Shown piece by piece: positions 23,836 to 32,675 of a stretch of DNA of 64,000 nt (position 1 is its first letter; each line of letters opens with the position of its first letter). The notes under the pieces are model-generated. The model saw only the letters and a program-made list of their open reading frames with translations, did not search any database and was not told the DNA's origin. The position numbers and the translations under genes are program-made. This DNA comes from Clostridium sp. (GTDB lineage Bacteria > Bacillota > Clostridia > Lachnospirales > Lachnospiraceae): positions 33,969 to 97,968 of the forward strand of contig JAMPFS010000003.1 in the NCBI GenBank assembly GCA_023664325.1, read 5' to 3'.

Positions 23836-25332
23836 ATGAGTAACGAAATGTTTGAGGGTTTATTTATTTTTGAAATGGCAAATTCCCATCAGGGAAGTGT
23901 GGAGCACGGGATGGATATTATCCACGAGATGAGTAAGATTGCCAGAAGACATAATATAAAGGCTGCTGTAAAGTTGCAGTTCCGTAATCTGGATACATTT
24001 ATCCACCCAGATTATAAAGGCAGGCAGGATGTAAAACATATTCCGAGATTTGAGAGTACAAAATTGAATTATGAACAGTTTGCCCAGCTGGTGGCTGCCG
24101 TTCATGAGGAGGGTCTGATTGCCATGAGTACCCCGTTTGATGAGGACGGTGTGGACTGGTGCATGGATATGGGAGTGGACATTATCAAGATTGCAAGTTG
24201 TTCCGCTCTGGATTGGCCGTTATTGGAAAAGGCGGCAGCGGCAAATAAGCCGTTAATTATTTCTACCGGAGGCAAGCCTTTATCGGATATTGATAAATTA
24301 TATAATTTCTTTACGCATAGAGGCTGTGATTTTGCATTTCTGCACTGTGTGGCAGAGTATCCGGCACCGATGGAGCGTTTGCAGTTGGATTTCATTGATA
24401 AGATGAACCGCAGATATCCGGATATCACGATTGGTTATTCTGGCCATGAGAATCCGGATGATAATACAGCACCGATGCTGGCAATTGCTAAGGGCGCAAA
24501 AATTTTAGAGCGTCATGTGGGATTGCCAACGGAGACAATTACGCTTAATGCCTATTCGATGAATCCGGAACAGGCAGACCGCTGGGTAGCCGCAGCGTTA
24601 CAGGCGAGAAGCATGTGTGGATTAAAGAAAGCCGGGGAGAAATATATTTCCCAGGAAGAGTTGGATTCCCTGAATTCACTGATGCGGGGCGTATATGTAA
24701 AACGGGATATCAAAGAAGGAGAGGAAATAGCAAAAGAGGATGTGTTCTTTGCTATGCCGTGCCATGACAAGCAGATGACTTCCGGTGAATTTTATGATGG
24801 GGTTGTGGCGAGCAGGGATTACAAGGCAAATGAAGAGCTTCACGAGAAGAAAAAATTGACAGATGTTAATCTGGCAAGAAGTGTGGTTCATGATGCAAAA
24901 GGTATGCTTTATGAAGCGGGAATCGCATTAGGGGATGATTTTGATGTCGAGCTTTCCCATCATTATGGGATGAAGCATTTCCGACAGACCGGAGCGATTC
25001 TGATTAATATTATCAATAGGGAATACTGCAAGAAATTATTAATTGTACTGCCGGGACAGAAACACCCGACACATGCGCATAAAGTGAAGGAAGAGACTTT
25101 CCAGTTATTGTATGGTGATCTGACTGTAACCATTGAAGGAAAAGAGAGAAAGATGAAGCCGGGAGATATTCAGACAGTACTGCGGGGAGAGAAGCATTCC
25201 TTTACCTCGCAGACCGGAGCAATTTTCGAGGAGGTTTCGACGACTCATGTAAAGAGCGATTCCTATTATGATGATCCGGCAATCCGCAGGATGGATCCGA
25301 TGGAGAGAAAGACGATACTTCGGAAGTGGTAA
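23836..25332 (+). CDS. Nonulosonate synthase (NeuB family) with SAF and C-terminal cupin domains
   Basis: 498 residues. The NeuB TIM-barrel (about 8-265) shows FEMANSHQGS, IKAAVKLQFRN, MSTPFDE, STGGKPLSDIDKL and GYSGHE motifs, which condense PEP with an acetamido sugar. A SAF (antifreeze-like) domain follows (RGVYVKRDIKEGEEIAKEDV, about 286-305). Unusually, a cupin domain occupies about 375-485 with the metal-ligand pattern HPTHAHKVKEETF and GDIQTVLRGEKHSF. The usual length without cupin is about 350. The cupin may isomerise or epimerise the substrate or product. It pairs with the cytidylyltransferase upstream; AAGGAGGG precedes the ATG. Confidence 0.88.
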   Translation: MSNEMFEGLFIFEMANSHQGSVEHGMDIIHEMSKIARRHNIKAAVKLQFRNLDTFIHPDYKGRQDVKHIPRFESTKLNYEQFAQLVAAVHEEGLIAMSTPFDEDGVDWCMDMGVDIIKIASCSALDWPLLEKAAAANKPLIISTGGKPLSDIDKLYNFFTHRGCDFAFLHCVAEYPAPMERLQLDFIDKMNRRYPDITIGYSGHENPDDNTAPMLAIAKGAKILERHVGLPTETITLNAYSMNPEQADRWVAAALQARSMCGLKKAGEKYISQEELDSLNSLMRGVYVKRDIKEGEEIAKEDVFFAMPCHDKQMTSGEFYDGVVASRDYKANEELHEKKKLTDVNLARSVVHDAKGMLYEAGIALGDDFDVELSHHYGMKHFRQTGAILINIINREYCKKLLIVLPGQKHPTHAHKVKEETFQLLYGDLTVTIEGKERKMKPGDIQTVLRGEKHSFTSQTGAIFEEVSTTHVKSDSYYDDPAIRRMDPMERKTILRKW

Positions 25333-25365
25333 GAAAAAGTTGCAATAAAACGAGGTGATGTTGGA

Positions 25366-27030
25366 ATGGCAAGGGTAGTGTCAATCGGAGCACAGAATTT
25401 TGAAAAAATAATAACAAACAATTGTTTTTATGTGGATAAGACGGCATTGATTAAAGAGTGGTGGGAGAGTATGGATGAGGTTACGCTGATTACCCGGCCG
25501 AGACGGTTTGGCAAGACACTTAACATGAACATGCTGGATCGTTTTTGGAATGTGAAGTACCAGGGACAGGGTGAGGTTTTTGAAGGTCTGGATATCTGGA
25601 AGGAGGAAAAATACCGGGAATTGCAGGGAACTTATCCTGTGATTTTCCTGACTTTTGCCGATGTTAAACAGGTAACGTTTGAAGATACTGTGTTCCAGAT
25701 GAAACGGAATATTGCGGAACTATATAACCAGAATGATTTTCTGCTAAAATCAGAGGTGCTAAATGATGCAGAGCGGGAGCAGTTTCAATCTGTCAGACCG
25801 ACAATGGGCGATGCAGCGGCACAGGCTGCAATACGGGATTTGATGAAATATCTGGAACGTTATTATGGCAGGAAGGTAATTATGCTGCTGGATGAATATG
25901 ATACGCCAATGCAGGAGGCATATGTTAGCGGATTCTGGGAAGAGCTGGTTTCTTTTACCAGAGGTTTGTTTAATGCTACGTTTAAGACAAATCCGTATCT
26001 GGAACGTGCGATCATGACAGGGATTACCCGGGTGAGCAGGGAATCCATGTTTTCGGATTTGAATAATCTGAACGTAGTTACTACCACATCCGAGGAATAT
26101 GCCACCTATTTTGGGTTTACCGAGACCGAGGTTTTTGCATCAATGGAAGAATTTGAGCTTACGGATAAAGAAGGCGTGAAAAAATGGTATGATGGGTTTA
26201 CTTTTGGCAGTGTAACCGATATCTATAATCCGTGGTCCATTATTAATTATTTGAATAAGAAAAAATTTGGCGCTTACTGGGCGAACACCAGCTCAAATTC
26301 CCTTGCGGGCAGTCTGCTTCAAAAAGGGAACAAGCACATAAAGATGCAGTTTGAACAACTGCTTCATGGAGAATCCATTACATGCAGCGTTGATGAAGAA
26401 ATCGTCTATAACCAGTTAGACCAGAATGATGATGCCGTATGGAGCCTTTTACTGGCATCAGGATATTTGAAGGTGACAGGGGTTCAGGGAAACCAATATG
26501 AATTGGTGCTGACTAATTATGAAGTCAAGCAGATGTTTGAGCGGATGGTACACGGATGGTTTGGAATAGGGGCATCAAATTACAACGATTTTATAAAGGC
26601 ACTTCTCATAGGGGATATGAAGGCGATGAATGGGTACATGAACAGAGTTACAATTTCTATGTTTAGTTCGTTTGATGGGGGAACTCATCCGTCCCAGACA
26701 GAGCCGGAGCGCTTTTACCATGGATTTGTATTGGGATTACTGGTAGACCTTGCAGGGAGATACCGGGTAACTTCTAACCGGGAAAGCGGGTTTGGGCGTT
26801 ATGATGTAATGCTGGAGCCGTTAGATAAAACAGCGGATGATGGAATCATTTTGGAGTTTAAAGTATTTCATCCCCACAAGGAGAAAGGTTTGGAGGATAC
26901 CGTACAGGCGGCGTTAAGGCAGATTGAGGAAAAGAAATATGAGCAGGTGTTACTGGATGCTGGTGTAGAGAAAGAACGGATTCGCAAGTATGGGTTTGCT
27001 TTTGAGGGGAAGAATGTGCTGATTGGGTGA
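25366..27030 (+). CDS. AAA-ATPase-like / PD-(D/E)XK nuclease-domain protein
   Basis: 554 residues. The N-terminal AAA-ATPase_like domain has FYVDKTALIKEWW (about 24-36), the P-loop-like RPRRFGKTLNMNML (about 45-58) and the Walker B region VIMLLDEYDTPM (about 170-181). The C-terminal PD-(D/E)XK nuclease-like domain has GRYDVMLEP followed by GIILEFKVF (about 475-505, D...E-x-K). Such genes occur in many copies in gut Bacteroidales and clostridia as accessory elements of unknown function. It interrupts the nonulosonate-to-CDP-glycerol gene order and is probably an insertion unrelated to glycan synthesis. Confidence 0.82.
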   Translation: MARVVSIGAQNFEKIITNNCFYVDKTALIKEWWESMDEVTLITRPRRFGKTLNMNMLDRFWNVKYQGQGEVFEGLDIWKEEKYRELQGTYPVIFLTFADVKQVTFEDTVFQMKRNIAELYNQNDFLLKSEVLNDAEREQFQSVRPTMGDAAAQAAIRDLMKYLERYYGRKVIMLLDEYDTPMQEAYVSGFWEELVSFTRGLFNATFKTNPYLERAIMTGITRVSRESMFSDLNNLNVVTTTSEEYATYFGFTETEVFASMEEFELTDKEGVKKWYDGFTFGSVTDIYNPWSIINYLNKKKFGAYWANTSSNSLAGSLLQKGNKHIKMQFEQLLHGESITCSVDEEIVYNQLDQNDDAVWSLLLASGYLKVTGVQGNQYELVLTNYEVKQMFERMVHGWFGIGASNYNDFIKALLIGDMKAMNGYMNRVTISMFSSFDGGTHPSQTEPERFYHGFVLGLLVDLAGRYRVTSNRESGFGRYDVMLEPLDKTADDGIILEFKVFHPHKEKGLEDTVQAALRQIEEKKYEQVLLDAGVEKERIRKYGFAFEGKNVLIG

Positions 27031-27079
27031 AGAAAAAGCGGTGGCTGAGTGCGTTTTATTGACTTAGCAGCATTTCCTT

Positions 27080-27107
27080 TAAATAAAAAGTATAATTCTG
27101 CCGATAT
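27080..27107 (+). promoter_or_regulatory. Sigma-28-type promoter heading the CDP-glycerol part of the glycan island
   Basis: TAAA at 27080-27083, 16-base spacer, GCCGATAT at 27100-27107. It lies about 90 bases upstream of the glycerophosphotransferase start and is not within a gene. It suggests that the downstream glycan genes are coregulated with flagellin. Confidence 0.65.
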
Positions 27108-27195
27108 AATATACATAGGTGTCAAGAAAGAAATATTTACTTTGGATTGGCAGTATATTAGAATGACAAATCACTCACGGAGGAGGCAATACAGA

Positions 27196-28491
27196 ATGAA
27201 ACAGATAATCAATGGAATCAAGTATTGGGGACAATTACTGCTCCTGCCAATCTATTGGTTATCTTTTTTATTTCCAAGGGATAAGCATATCTGGCTGTTT
27301 GGCTCTACTTTCGGAAAGCGGTTTGCGGATAACCCCAGGTATTTTTATCTGTATGTGAGTCAGCATAGTGACAGGGCTTCCGAACAGGTGAAGGCCTGCA
27401 GGGCAGATTGGGTAAAGGCAGGACATGCCTTTACAGAGGATGAGAACTGTAAAGGGATTCGCCCGATATGGATTAGCCATGATAAGGAGATTGCCTGCTT
27501 TCTGAATGAGAATGGGTATGAAGCATATTACCATCATTCGATGAAGGGTATCTGGTATGCATTAAGAGGTAAGGTATATCTGTTTGACAATTATTCCAAG
27601 GATATCAGTTTCTGGTTAAGTGGCGGGGCTTTAAAATTTAATATGTGGCATGGTGTTCCGCTCAAAAAAATACAAGCCGATAATGTGTTTGACAAGGTGA
27701 GGCATCCAAAGAATGGCTGGGAAGCATTTAAATTTTTTCCGAGGCGTTTATCAGATGAGAAGCCGTCTCATTATGTGCTTGCTACATCCGAGTTCATGAA
27801 ACCGATTTTTGGTTCGGCTTTCCAAACACAGAATGTTTCTACAGTAGGATATCCAAGAATTGACAGCTTTGCTTTTGACTGTATTGAGAATCTTCATACA
27901 GAGACGGAACAGCGTATATTGAATAGAATACAGGAATTGTTAGAGAAGAATGCGGATAGTAAAATGATTTATTATATGCCGACATTCCGGAATAGCGAAA
28001 CAGAATTTTTTGATAAAATGGATTTGGAAAGTTTTAACCGCTTTTTGCAGGAAAATCATTTGATTTTTTGTACGAAACTGCATCCAAAGTCAAAATTAAG
28101 AGCACAGTTTTTGGCAATTGAAAAAGGAAATATTGTAAATATTGATGCAGACACAGACCCATATGTGTTTATACCAATATCGGATGTATTGGTAACGGAT
28201 TACTCATCCATTTATTTTGATTATTTATTTGCAGGCAAACCGATTCTTTTCTTTGATTATGATTTGAACACTTATTTGCAGGATTCCCGAGAGATGTATT
28301 TTGACTACGAACACTATACACCAGGTGTAAAGGCGGGGAATCAGGCGGAATTGGAGCAGGCATTGTCAAACATTACCAAAGGGGTAGATGAATATAAGGA
28401 AGCCAGAGAAGATTTGCAAAAGAAGATATATGATATGACAGAGGCATACATCAGTGGAGATTTGGCAAAAGAGATACAAGGAATTTTGTAA
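27196..28491 (+). CDS. CDP-glycerol:poly(glycerophosphate) glycerophosphotransferase family protein
   Basis: 431 residues from ATG 27196, chosen because GGAGGAGG (27179-27186) lies 9 bases ahead; an in-frame extension to 27049 spans the promoter and is rejected. A hydrophobic N-terminal segment (LLLLPIYWLSFLF, about 13-25) suits membrane association. The GT-B domain holds LWHGVPLKKI-like (NMWHGVPLKKI), YYMPTFRNS, FCTKLHPKSK and DVLVTDYSSIYFDYLFAGKP (about 333-352), all hallmarks of TagB/TagF. It is predicted to transfer glycerol phosphate from CDP-glycerol, which the next gene makes. The acceptor could be flagellar glycan or a wall polymer. Confidence 0.85.
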   Translation: MKQIINGIKYWGQLLLLPIYWLSFLFPRDKHIWLFGSTFGKRFADNPRYFYLYVSQHSDRASEQVKACRADWVKAGHAFTEDENCKGIRPIWISHDKEIACFLNENGYEAYYHHSMKGIWYALRGKVYLFDNYSKDISFWLSGGALKFNMWHGVPLKKIQADNVFDKVRHPKNGWEAFKFFPRRLSDEKPSHYVLATSEFMKPIFGSAFQTQNVSTVGYPRIDSFAFDCIENLHTETEQRILNRIQELLEKNADSKMIYYMPTFRNSETEFFDKMDLESFNRFLQENHLIFCTKLHPKSKLRAQFLAIEKGNIVNIDADTDPYVFIPISDVLVTDYSSIYFDYLFAGKPILFFDYDLNTYLQDSREMYFDYEHYTPGVKAGNQAELEQALSNITKGVDEYKEAREDLQKKIYDMTEAYISGDLAKEIQGIL

Positions 28492-28520
28492 AATACGGAG
28501 AGTCAGATTGGAGCAGGATC

Positions 28521-28910
28521 ATGAAGAAAATAATAACATATGGAACCTTTGATTTATTACATTATGGACATATCAATCTGTTGCAGCGGGCAAAGGCATT
28601 GGGAGATTACCTGATTGTAGCGCTGTCTACGGATGAATTTAACAGTAATATGAAGGGAAAAGTCACCTATTTTTCTTATGAAGAGAGAAAGCGTTTATTA
28701 GAGGCGGTACGATATGTGGATTTGGTGATACCAGAGGAAAATTGGGAACAGAAAATTTTAGATGTGAAGGAATTTAAGGTGGATACTTTTGTTATGGGAA
28801 ATGACTGGGAAGGAAAGTTTGATTTTTTAAAGGATTATTGTGAAGTGGTTTATCTGGATCGAACACCGGAAATATCTACTACGAAGATTAAGAGTGATTT
28901 GAAGATGTAG
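28521..28910 (+). CDS. tagD: Glycerol-3-phosphate cytidylyltransferase
   Basis: 129 residues, matching TagD/TarD. The nucleotidyltransferase motif TYGTFDLLHYGHINLLQRAK (5-24) with HxGH is followed by the RYVDLVIPE segment and a C-terminal STTKIKSDL, the conserved ISTTKIK motif. It makes CDP-glycerol from CTP and sn-glycerol 3-phosphate for the transferase just upstream. ATG follows GGAGCAGG by a short spacer. Confidence 0.93.
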   Translation: MKKIITYGTFDLLHYGHINLLQRAKALGDYLIVALSTDEFNSNMKGKVTYFSYEERKRLLEAVRYVDLVIPEENWEQKILDVKEFKVDTFVMGNDWEGKFDFLKDYCEVVYLDRTPEISTTKIKSDLKM

Positions 28911-28934
28911 GCTGAAGGAAAAGGATTTTAATGC

Positions 28935-30794
28935 ATGAAAATAGAATCAGATGGACGAAAAAGTTGGGGTAACGATATGAATATATATGATGAAAGGTTA
29001 GAGAAATTAATAAGTGATTATGGGTTAAAATATAAAGGAATTATTGACAGTACAGATATTCATAATATTGTTATGGGATTATTTCAGGAAAGATGTCTTA
29101 CAAAGCGGATTGCTTTATGGGGGGCAGGCAGAAGCAATTCATTAACGAGTCATGCATCTGTTATTTTAAGCAAGTATGCTTCCTGTATGAGGGGGTTAGT
29201 TTGCTTGATTGATTCTGCAAAGGAGCTGCAGGGAACAGAATTTATGCATTATCCTGTTATTTCACCAGAAACGATTAAAGATAGAGATATTGAATTAATC
29301 ATTGTTGCATCCCGTGCAAATGCAGGTTCTATATGTGAGAGTATAAAGAAGTATGCACCATGGTGTGAGGTGTTGGATATCTATGCAGAATTAAGGACAC
29401 GAGGGATTGTGATTCCTTATAATTTTTATGAGGAACGGAGTCTGTATACAGAACTTTATGATAGACGGATAGAATATGAACAGGCAAAAACCTTGAAGGC
29501 AAAATCTGAGAAATTAAGAAGTTTGATATCAGCATATTTAAATATTAGAGATATTCCTTATACAATTGATTTTTGTAAAGAATATATAAAATATCAATAC
29601 GAGGGATTTGAACAAATAGACCAGTTCTTAAAAGATTTGTTAAATTTAGTAGAGGAAGTAAAAGCGAAGAATGGGCAACGGAGGCAGGATATTATTATTC
29701 ATTTTATTGATGCATTGAGAGCCATAGATGTTGCATTTTATGAAGGAGACAAGATTACATTTAATATTTTAAAGGATTATTTTTCAAATATGATGTATTT
29801 TGAGAATGCTTATTCGACAGCACCGACAACTTATGAAAGTATGCGTTCTATTATTTGTGAACAATATCCCTTTGAAGTAAATGTATATAATAATAATTTT
29901 ATTTATAATTTTGAAGAATTTTCATTTTTACCAAAGGTATATGAGAAAGGATATGATATACAATTTTATACTTCAGAAGAATATCGTATTATGTTTGAAG
30001 ATGAGAGAATCCATTATATAAATCAGATTCATATGTCCCAGAAATTATGGACGTTGATGTGTAATAGAGCGGTATGTGAAAAGCCGATTATGGCATTTTT
30101 GTATTATCCATGGGAACTGCATTTTCCATTGGTGTGTGGATATCACAGTGCAAAACCACATTTGCCGGGATTTGTGGATGTAGGAATTGTTGATATGTCT
30201 GATTTTATTGAAAATCAATTTGCGGATTGTCTGCATTATGTGGATAAGGAATTTGCCTTTTATTATTCTTTCTATAATGAAGAAACTTATTTGAATATAT
30301 TTAGTGATCATTCACAAATCGTATATGATGACGAAAGCTTCATGCCATATTATATGTATTACAATAACAAGGAGCGTGCTACGCATTGTACGATGGCTAT
30401 ATCAGGACCGGGGATATGCAAAGGGATTTATCAGGAAAACTTCAGTATGATTGATTATAATAAGGCATTAAGAAAATTAGTATTGAAAGAGCAGGAAGAA
30501 ATACCCGTTCGTAATATTCTGCTATGGCAGTATTATAGCTGCCATAATAAACGCTTCAGGGATGCAGCAGAGGAAAGAGGATATACAGATTATATTGATG
30601 GCATTCATTGTTATATGGTAGATGGATTTATCTATTCCTGTACCAAGAATGGAAAAAAGGAAGTATACTCAATAAAAAATTTGAGGGATAACCTGATTGA
30701 TACAGAGACAGGACGGGATTGCGTGGCACAGGTAGAAAAAGAGTATGGTGCATGTGAATTTCCGGATTTTTTGGATGTGCACTTTGTAAGTTAG
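28935..30794 (+). CDS. Rossmann-domain plus alkaline-phosphatase/sulfatase-superfamily-like protein
   Basis: 619 residues. ATG 28935 follows AAGGA by 9 bases; an in-frame ATG at 28977 is an alternative. Residues about 45-135 form a Rossmann-like domain starting RIALWGAGRSNS. The C-terminal half resembles the phosphoglycerol/phosphoethanolamine-transferase branch of the alkaline phosphatase superfamily: NAYSTAPTTYESMRSI (about 290-305, candidate Thr nucleophile), FLYYPWELHFPL, and FSDHSQ (about 457-462, like the metal-binding SDHG). No membrane anchor is seen, unlike LtaS or EptA. It may handle a glycerol-phosphate or similar group made by its neighbours. The fold call is tentative. Confidence 0.5.
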   Translation: MKIESDGRKSWGNDMNIYDERLEKLISDYGLKYKGIIDSTDIHNIVMGLFQERCLTKRIALWGAGRSNSLTSHASVILSKYASCMRGLVCLIDSAKELQGTEFMHYPVISPETIKDRDIELIIVASRANAGSICESIKKYAPWCEVLDIYAELRTRGIVIPYNFYEERSLYTELYDRRIEYEQAKTLKAKSEKLRSLISAYLNIRDIPYTIDFCKEYIKYQYEGFEQIDQFLKDLLNLVEEVKAKNGQRRQDIIIHFIDALRAIDVAFYEGDKITFNILKDYFSNMMYFENAYSTAPTTYESMRSIICEQYPFEVNVYNNNFIYNFEEFSFLPKVYEKGYDIQFYTSEEYRIMFEDERIHYINQIHMSQKLWTLMCNRAVCEKPIMAFLYYPWELHFPLVCGYHSAKPHLPGFVDVGIVDMSDFIENQFADCLHYVDKEFAFYYSFYNEETYLNIFSDHSQIVYDDESFMPYYMYYNNKERATHCTMAISGPGICKGIYQENFSMIDYNKALRKLVLKEQEEIPVRNILLWQYYSCHNKRFRDAAEERGYTDYIDGIHCYMVDGFIYSCTKNGKKEVYSIKNLRDNLIDTETGRDCVAQVEKEYGACEFPDFLDVHFVS

Positions 30795-30807
30795 AAGGAG
30801 GGACAGG

Positions 30808-31542
30808 ATGAAAGCATTGTTAATGGCAGCAGGAAAGGGAACCAGAATTAGCCGTTATATTGAAGGACGTCCCAAGTGTACAGTATCAATAGGAGATACA
30901 ACACTGATAGAGTATACGATTAATCAACTTTATCAAAGAGGGATTAATGAGATTGCCATGGTGTTGGGATATCAGAGTGAAGTGATCAAGGAAGTGTTAA
31001 GAGACTATAATATTACTTATTATTATAATTATTTTTATGATGTGACCAATAGCATTGCATCCGCCTGGTTTGCAAAGGATTTTCTTAAAGGAGATATGTT
31101 GCTGATGAATGCAGATGTGTATTTAGAGTCTGCAGTATTTGATGAAGTTTTAAAGGAAAAAAACAGTCCAATTCTTTTTTCGGATGGAAGCAGGAAAGAA
31201 GAGGCAGATTACAAATTTTATTATGAGGGTAATGAGTTGATCAAATATGGTAAAGAACTGGAAGGGGAGGATATTTCTGGTGAATATATCGGTATTGCAA
31301 AAATGAATGGAGAGTTTATTGCATGTTTTATTGACAAGTTGACGGAACTTATTTCACAGGGAAGGCATAATATGTGGTGGGAGGATGTGTTATACTCTTT
31401 TGTAGATGAACGTTCAATTTATGTAAGGGATATTCAAGGAATGTTTTGGGCTGAGGTGGATTACATTGAAGATTATGAACGGATTCTGAAATTCAGGAAT
31501 ATTGAAGATTCAACAATTATTAAATACTGGTTGGGAATGTGA
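30808..31542 (+). CDS. LicC-like nucleotidyltransferase (sugar/choline-phosphate type)
   Basis: 244 residues. The N-terminal signature LMAAGKGTRISRYIEGRPKC (5-24) is the GxGTRx-PK NTP-binding loop. LLMNADVYLES (about 92-102) and FWAEVDYIEDYERI (about 213-226) supply the metal-binding Asp residues. Size and pattern fit LicC-type CTP:phosphocholine cytidylyltransferases and related PntC-like enzymes. An aminotransferase and a LicD-family transferase follow, so it probably activates a small phospho-amine or phosphonate head group. The substrate is not determined by the sequence. Confidence 0.78.
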   Translation: MKALLMAAGKGTRISRYIEGRPKCTVSIGDTTLIEYTINQLYQRGINEIAMVLGYQSEVIKEVLRDYNITYYYNYFYDVTNSIASAWFAKDFLKGDMLLMNADVYLESAVFDEVLKEKNSPILFSDGSRKEEADYKFYYEGNELIKYGKELEGEDISGEYIGIAKMNGEFIACFIDKLTELISQGRHNMWWEDVLYSFVDERSIYVRDIQGMFWAEVDYIEDYERILKFRNIEDSTIIKYWLGM

Positions 31543-31590
31543 TAAGTAACTGTCGGTTTTGTGAGCGGTTATATAAGATGGAGGAAGTAT

Positions 31591-32652
31591 ATGTATTTTG
31601 TAAATAGGGATGTTAAAAGCTGTGTACGTATTTTTCCTGAACAGGGAAGATATGATTATCATCGTTATGATATGAATGAAAATCCAGAAGGGCTGCCGAA
31701 AGAATTTGTGGACTCTGTACTAAAAGAGATTACACCAGAGTTTCTGGCAATCTATCCGGAACCGGATCGGTTTTTAAATAAATATGCAAAATACATCGGA
31801 GCAGATTATAAGAATGTTCTTACTACAAATGGTTCTGATATGGCAATCCGGTATCTTTTGGAAGTGTTTTGTGAAAAGGGGAAGGAAGTAGTGACTGTTA
31901 CGCCATCTTTTGAAATGTATGCGGTGAATTGTAGTATTCTTGGTCTGAAACACAAGGCAGTCAGATATGCGGAGGATTTAACAATTGATACTGATAAGAT
32001 TGTCGAGGCAATTTCTGAGGAGACAGATATTGTGGTATTATTAAACCCCAATAATCCGGTTGGAAATGTATATACTGAAGAAGAATTGGATCGAATTGTA
32101 GATAAGGCAGAGAAAAGTGGGGCCATTGTGATTATTGATGAAGCGTATCACTATTTTTATAAAGAAACATTTCTGTCTTATGCATTGAATAGAAATAACG
32201 TGGTGGTGCTTCGGACGTTTTCCAAATTGTTTTCTCTGGCTGCCTGTCGGCTGGGAATGATTATCAGTAATCCTGAAATTATCGGGTATGTTAAGAAATC
32301 AAGGCTGACCTTTGAAGTGAATGCAATCGCACTTCTTTTTGCGGAGAGACTGCTGGATCATCCTGAGGTGATAGAAGATTTGATTAAGACAGCAGATGAA
32401 GGAAAACAATACGCCTTGGAGCGTTTGCAGAAGGCTGGATATGAGGTCAGGGACTGCCGGGGGAATTTTATTTTTGTGAAGCCAAATACTTCTCCTAAGG
32501 ATGTGGAAAGAATGCTAAAAGAAAAAGATAAGATTTTGATTAAGACTTATGGAAATGATTTATTAAAGAATTATATCAGAGTATCTACAGGGTCGAAGGA
32601 TGCGATGGAGTTTTTTGTGGATAAATTTTTACTTATAGATTTGAGGAATTAA
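31591..32652 (+). CDS. Class I/II PLP aminotransferase (histidinol-phosphate aminotransferase-like)
   Basis: 353 residues from ATG 31591, preceded by GGAGG; the GTG at 31561 is upstream of that site. Fold type I motifs are present: LNPNNPVGNVYTEEEL (about 151-166), VIIDEAYHYFY (about 181-191) and the PLP-lysine segment RTFSKLFSLAACRLGM (about 206-221). It lies between the LicC-like and LicD-like genes, unlike a his operon. It could transaminate an aldehyde precursor (for example phosphonoacetaldehyde-like or a small oxo-compound) for the head group activated by LicC. That pathway is an inference. Confidence 0.8.
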   Translation: MYFVNRDVKSCVRIFPEQGRYDYHRYDMNENPEGLPKEFVDSVLKEITPEFLAIYPEPDRFLNKYAKYIGADYKNVLTTNGSDMAIRYLLEVFCEKGKEVVTVTPSFEMYAVNCSILGLKHKAVRYAEDLTIDTDKIVEAISEETDIVVLLNPNNPVGNVYTEEELDRIVDKAEKSGAIVIIDEAYHYFYKETFLSYALNRNNVVVLRTFSKLFSLAACRLGMIISNPEIIGYVKKSRLTFEVNAIALLFAERLLDHPEVIEDLIKTADEGKQYALERLQKAGYEVRDCRGNFIFVKPNTSPKDVERMLKEKDKILIKTYGNDLLKNYIRVSTGSKDAMEFFVDKFLLIDLRN

Positions 32653-32675
32653 ATGATATTGGATGGTAGTGAAGT

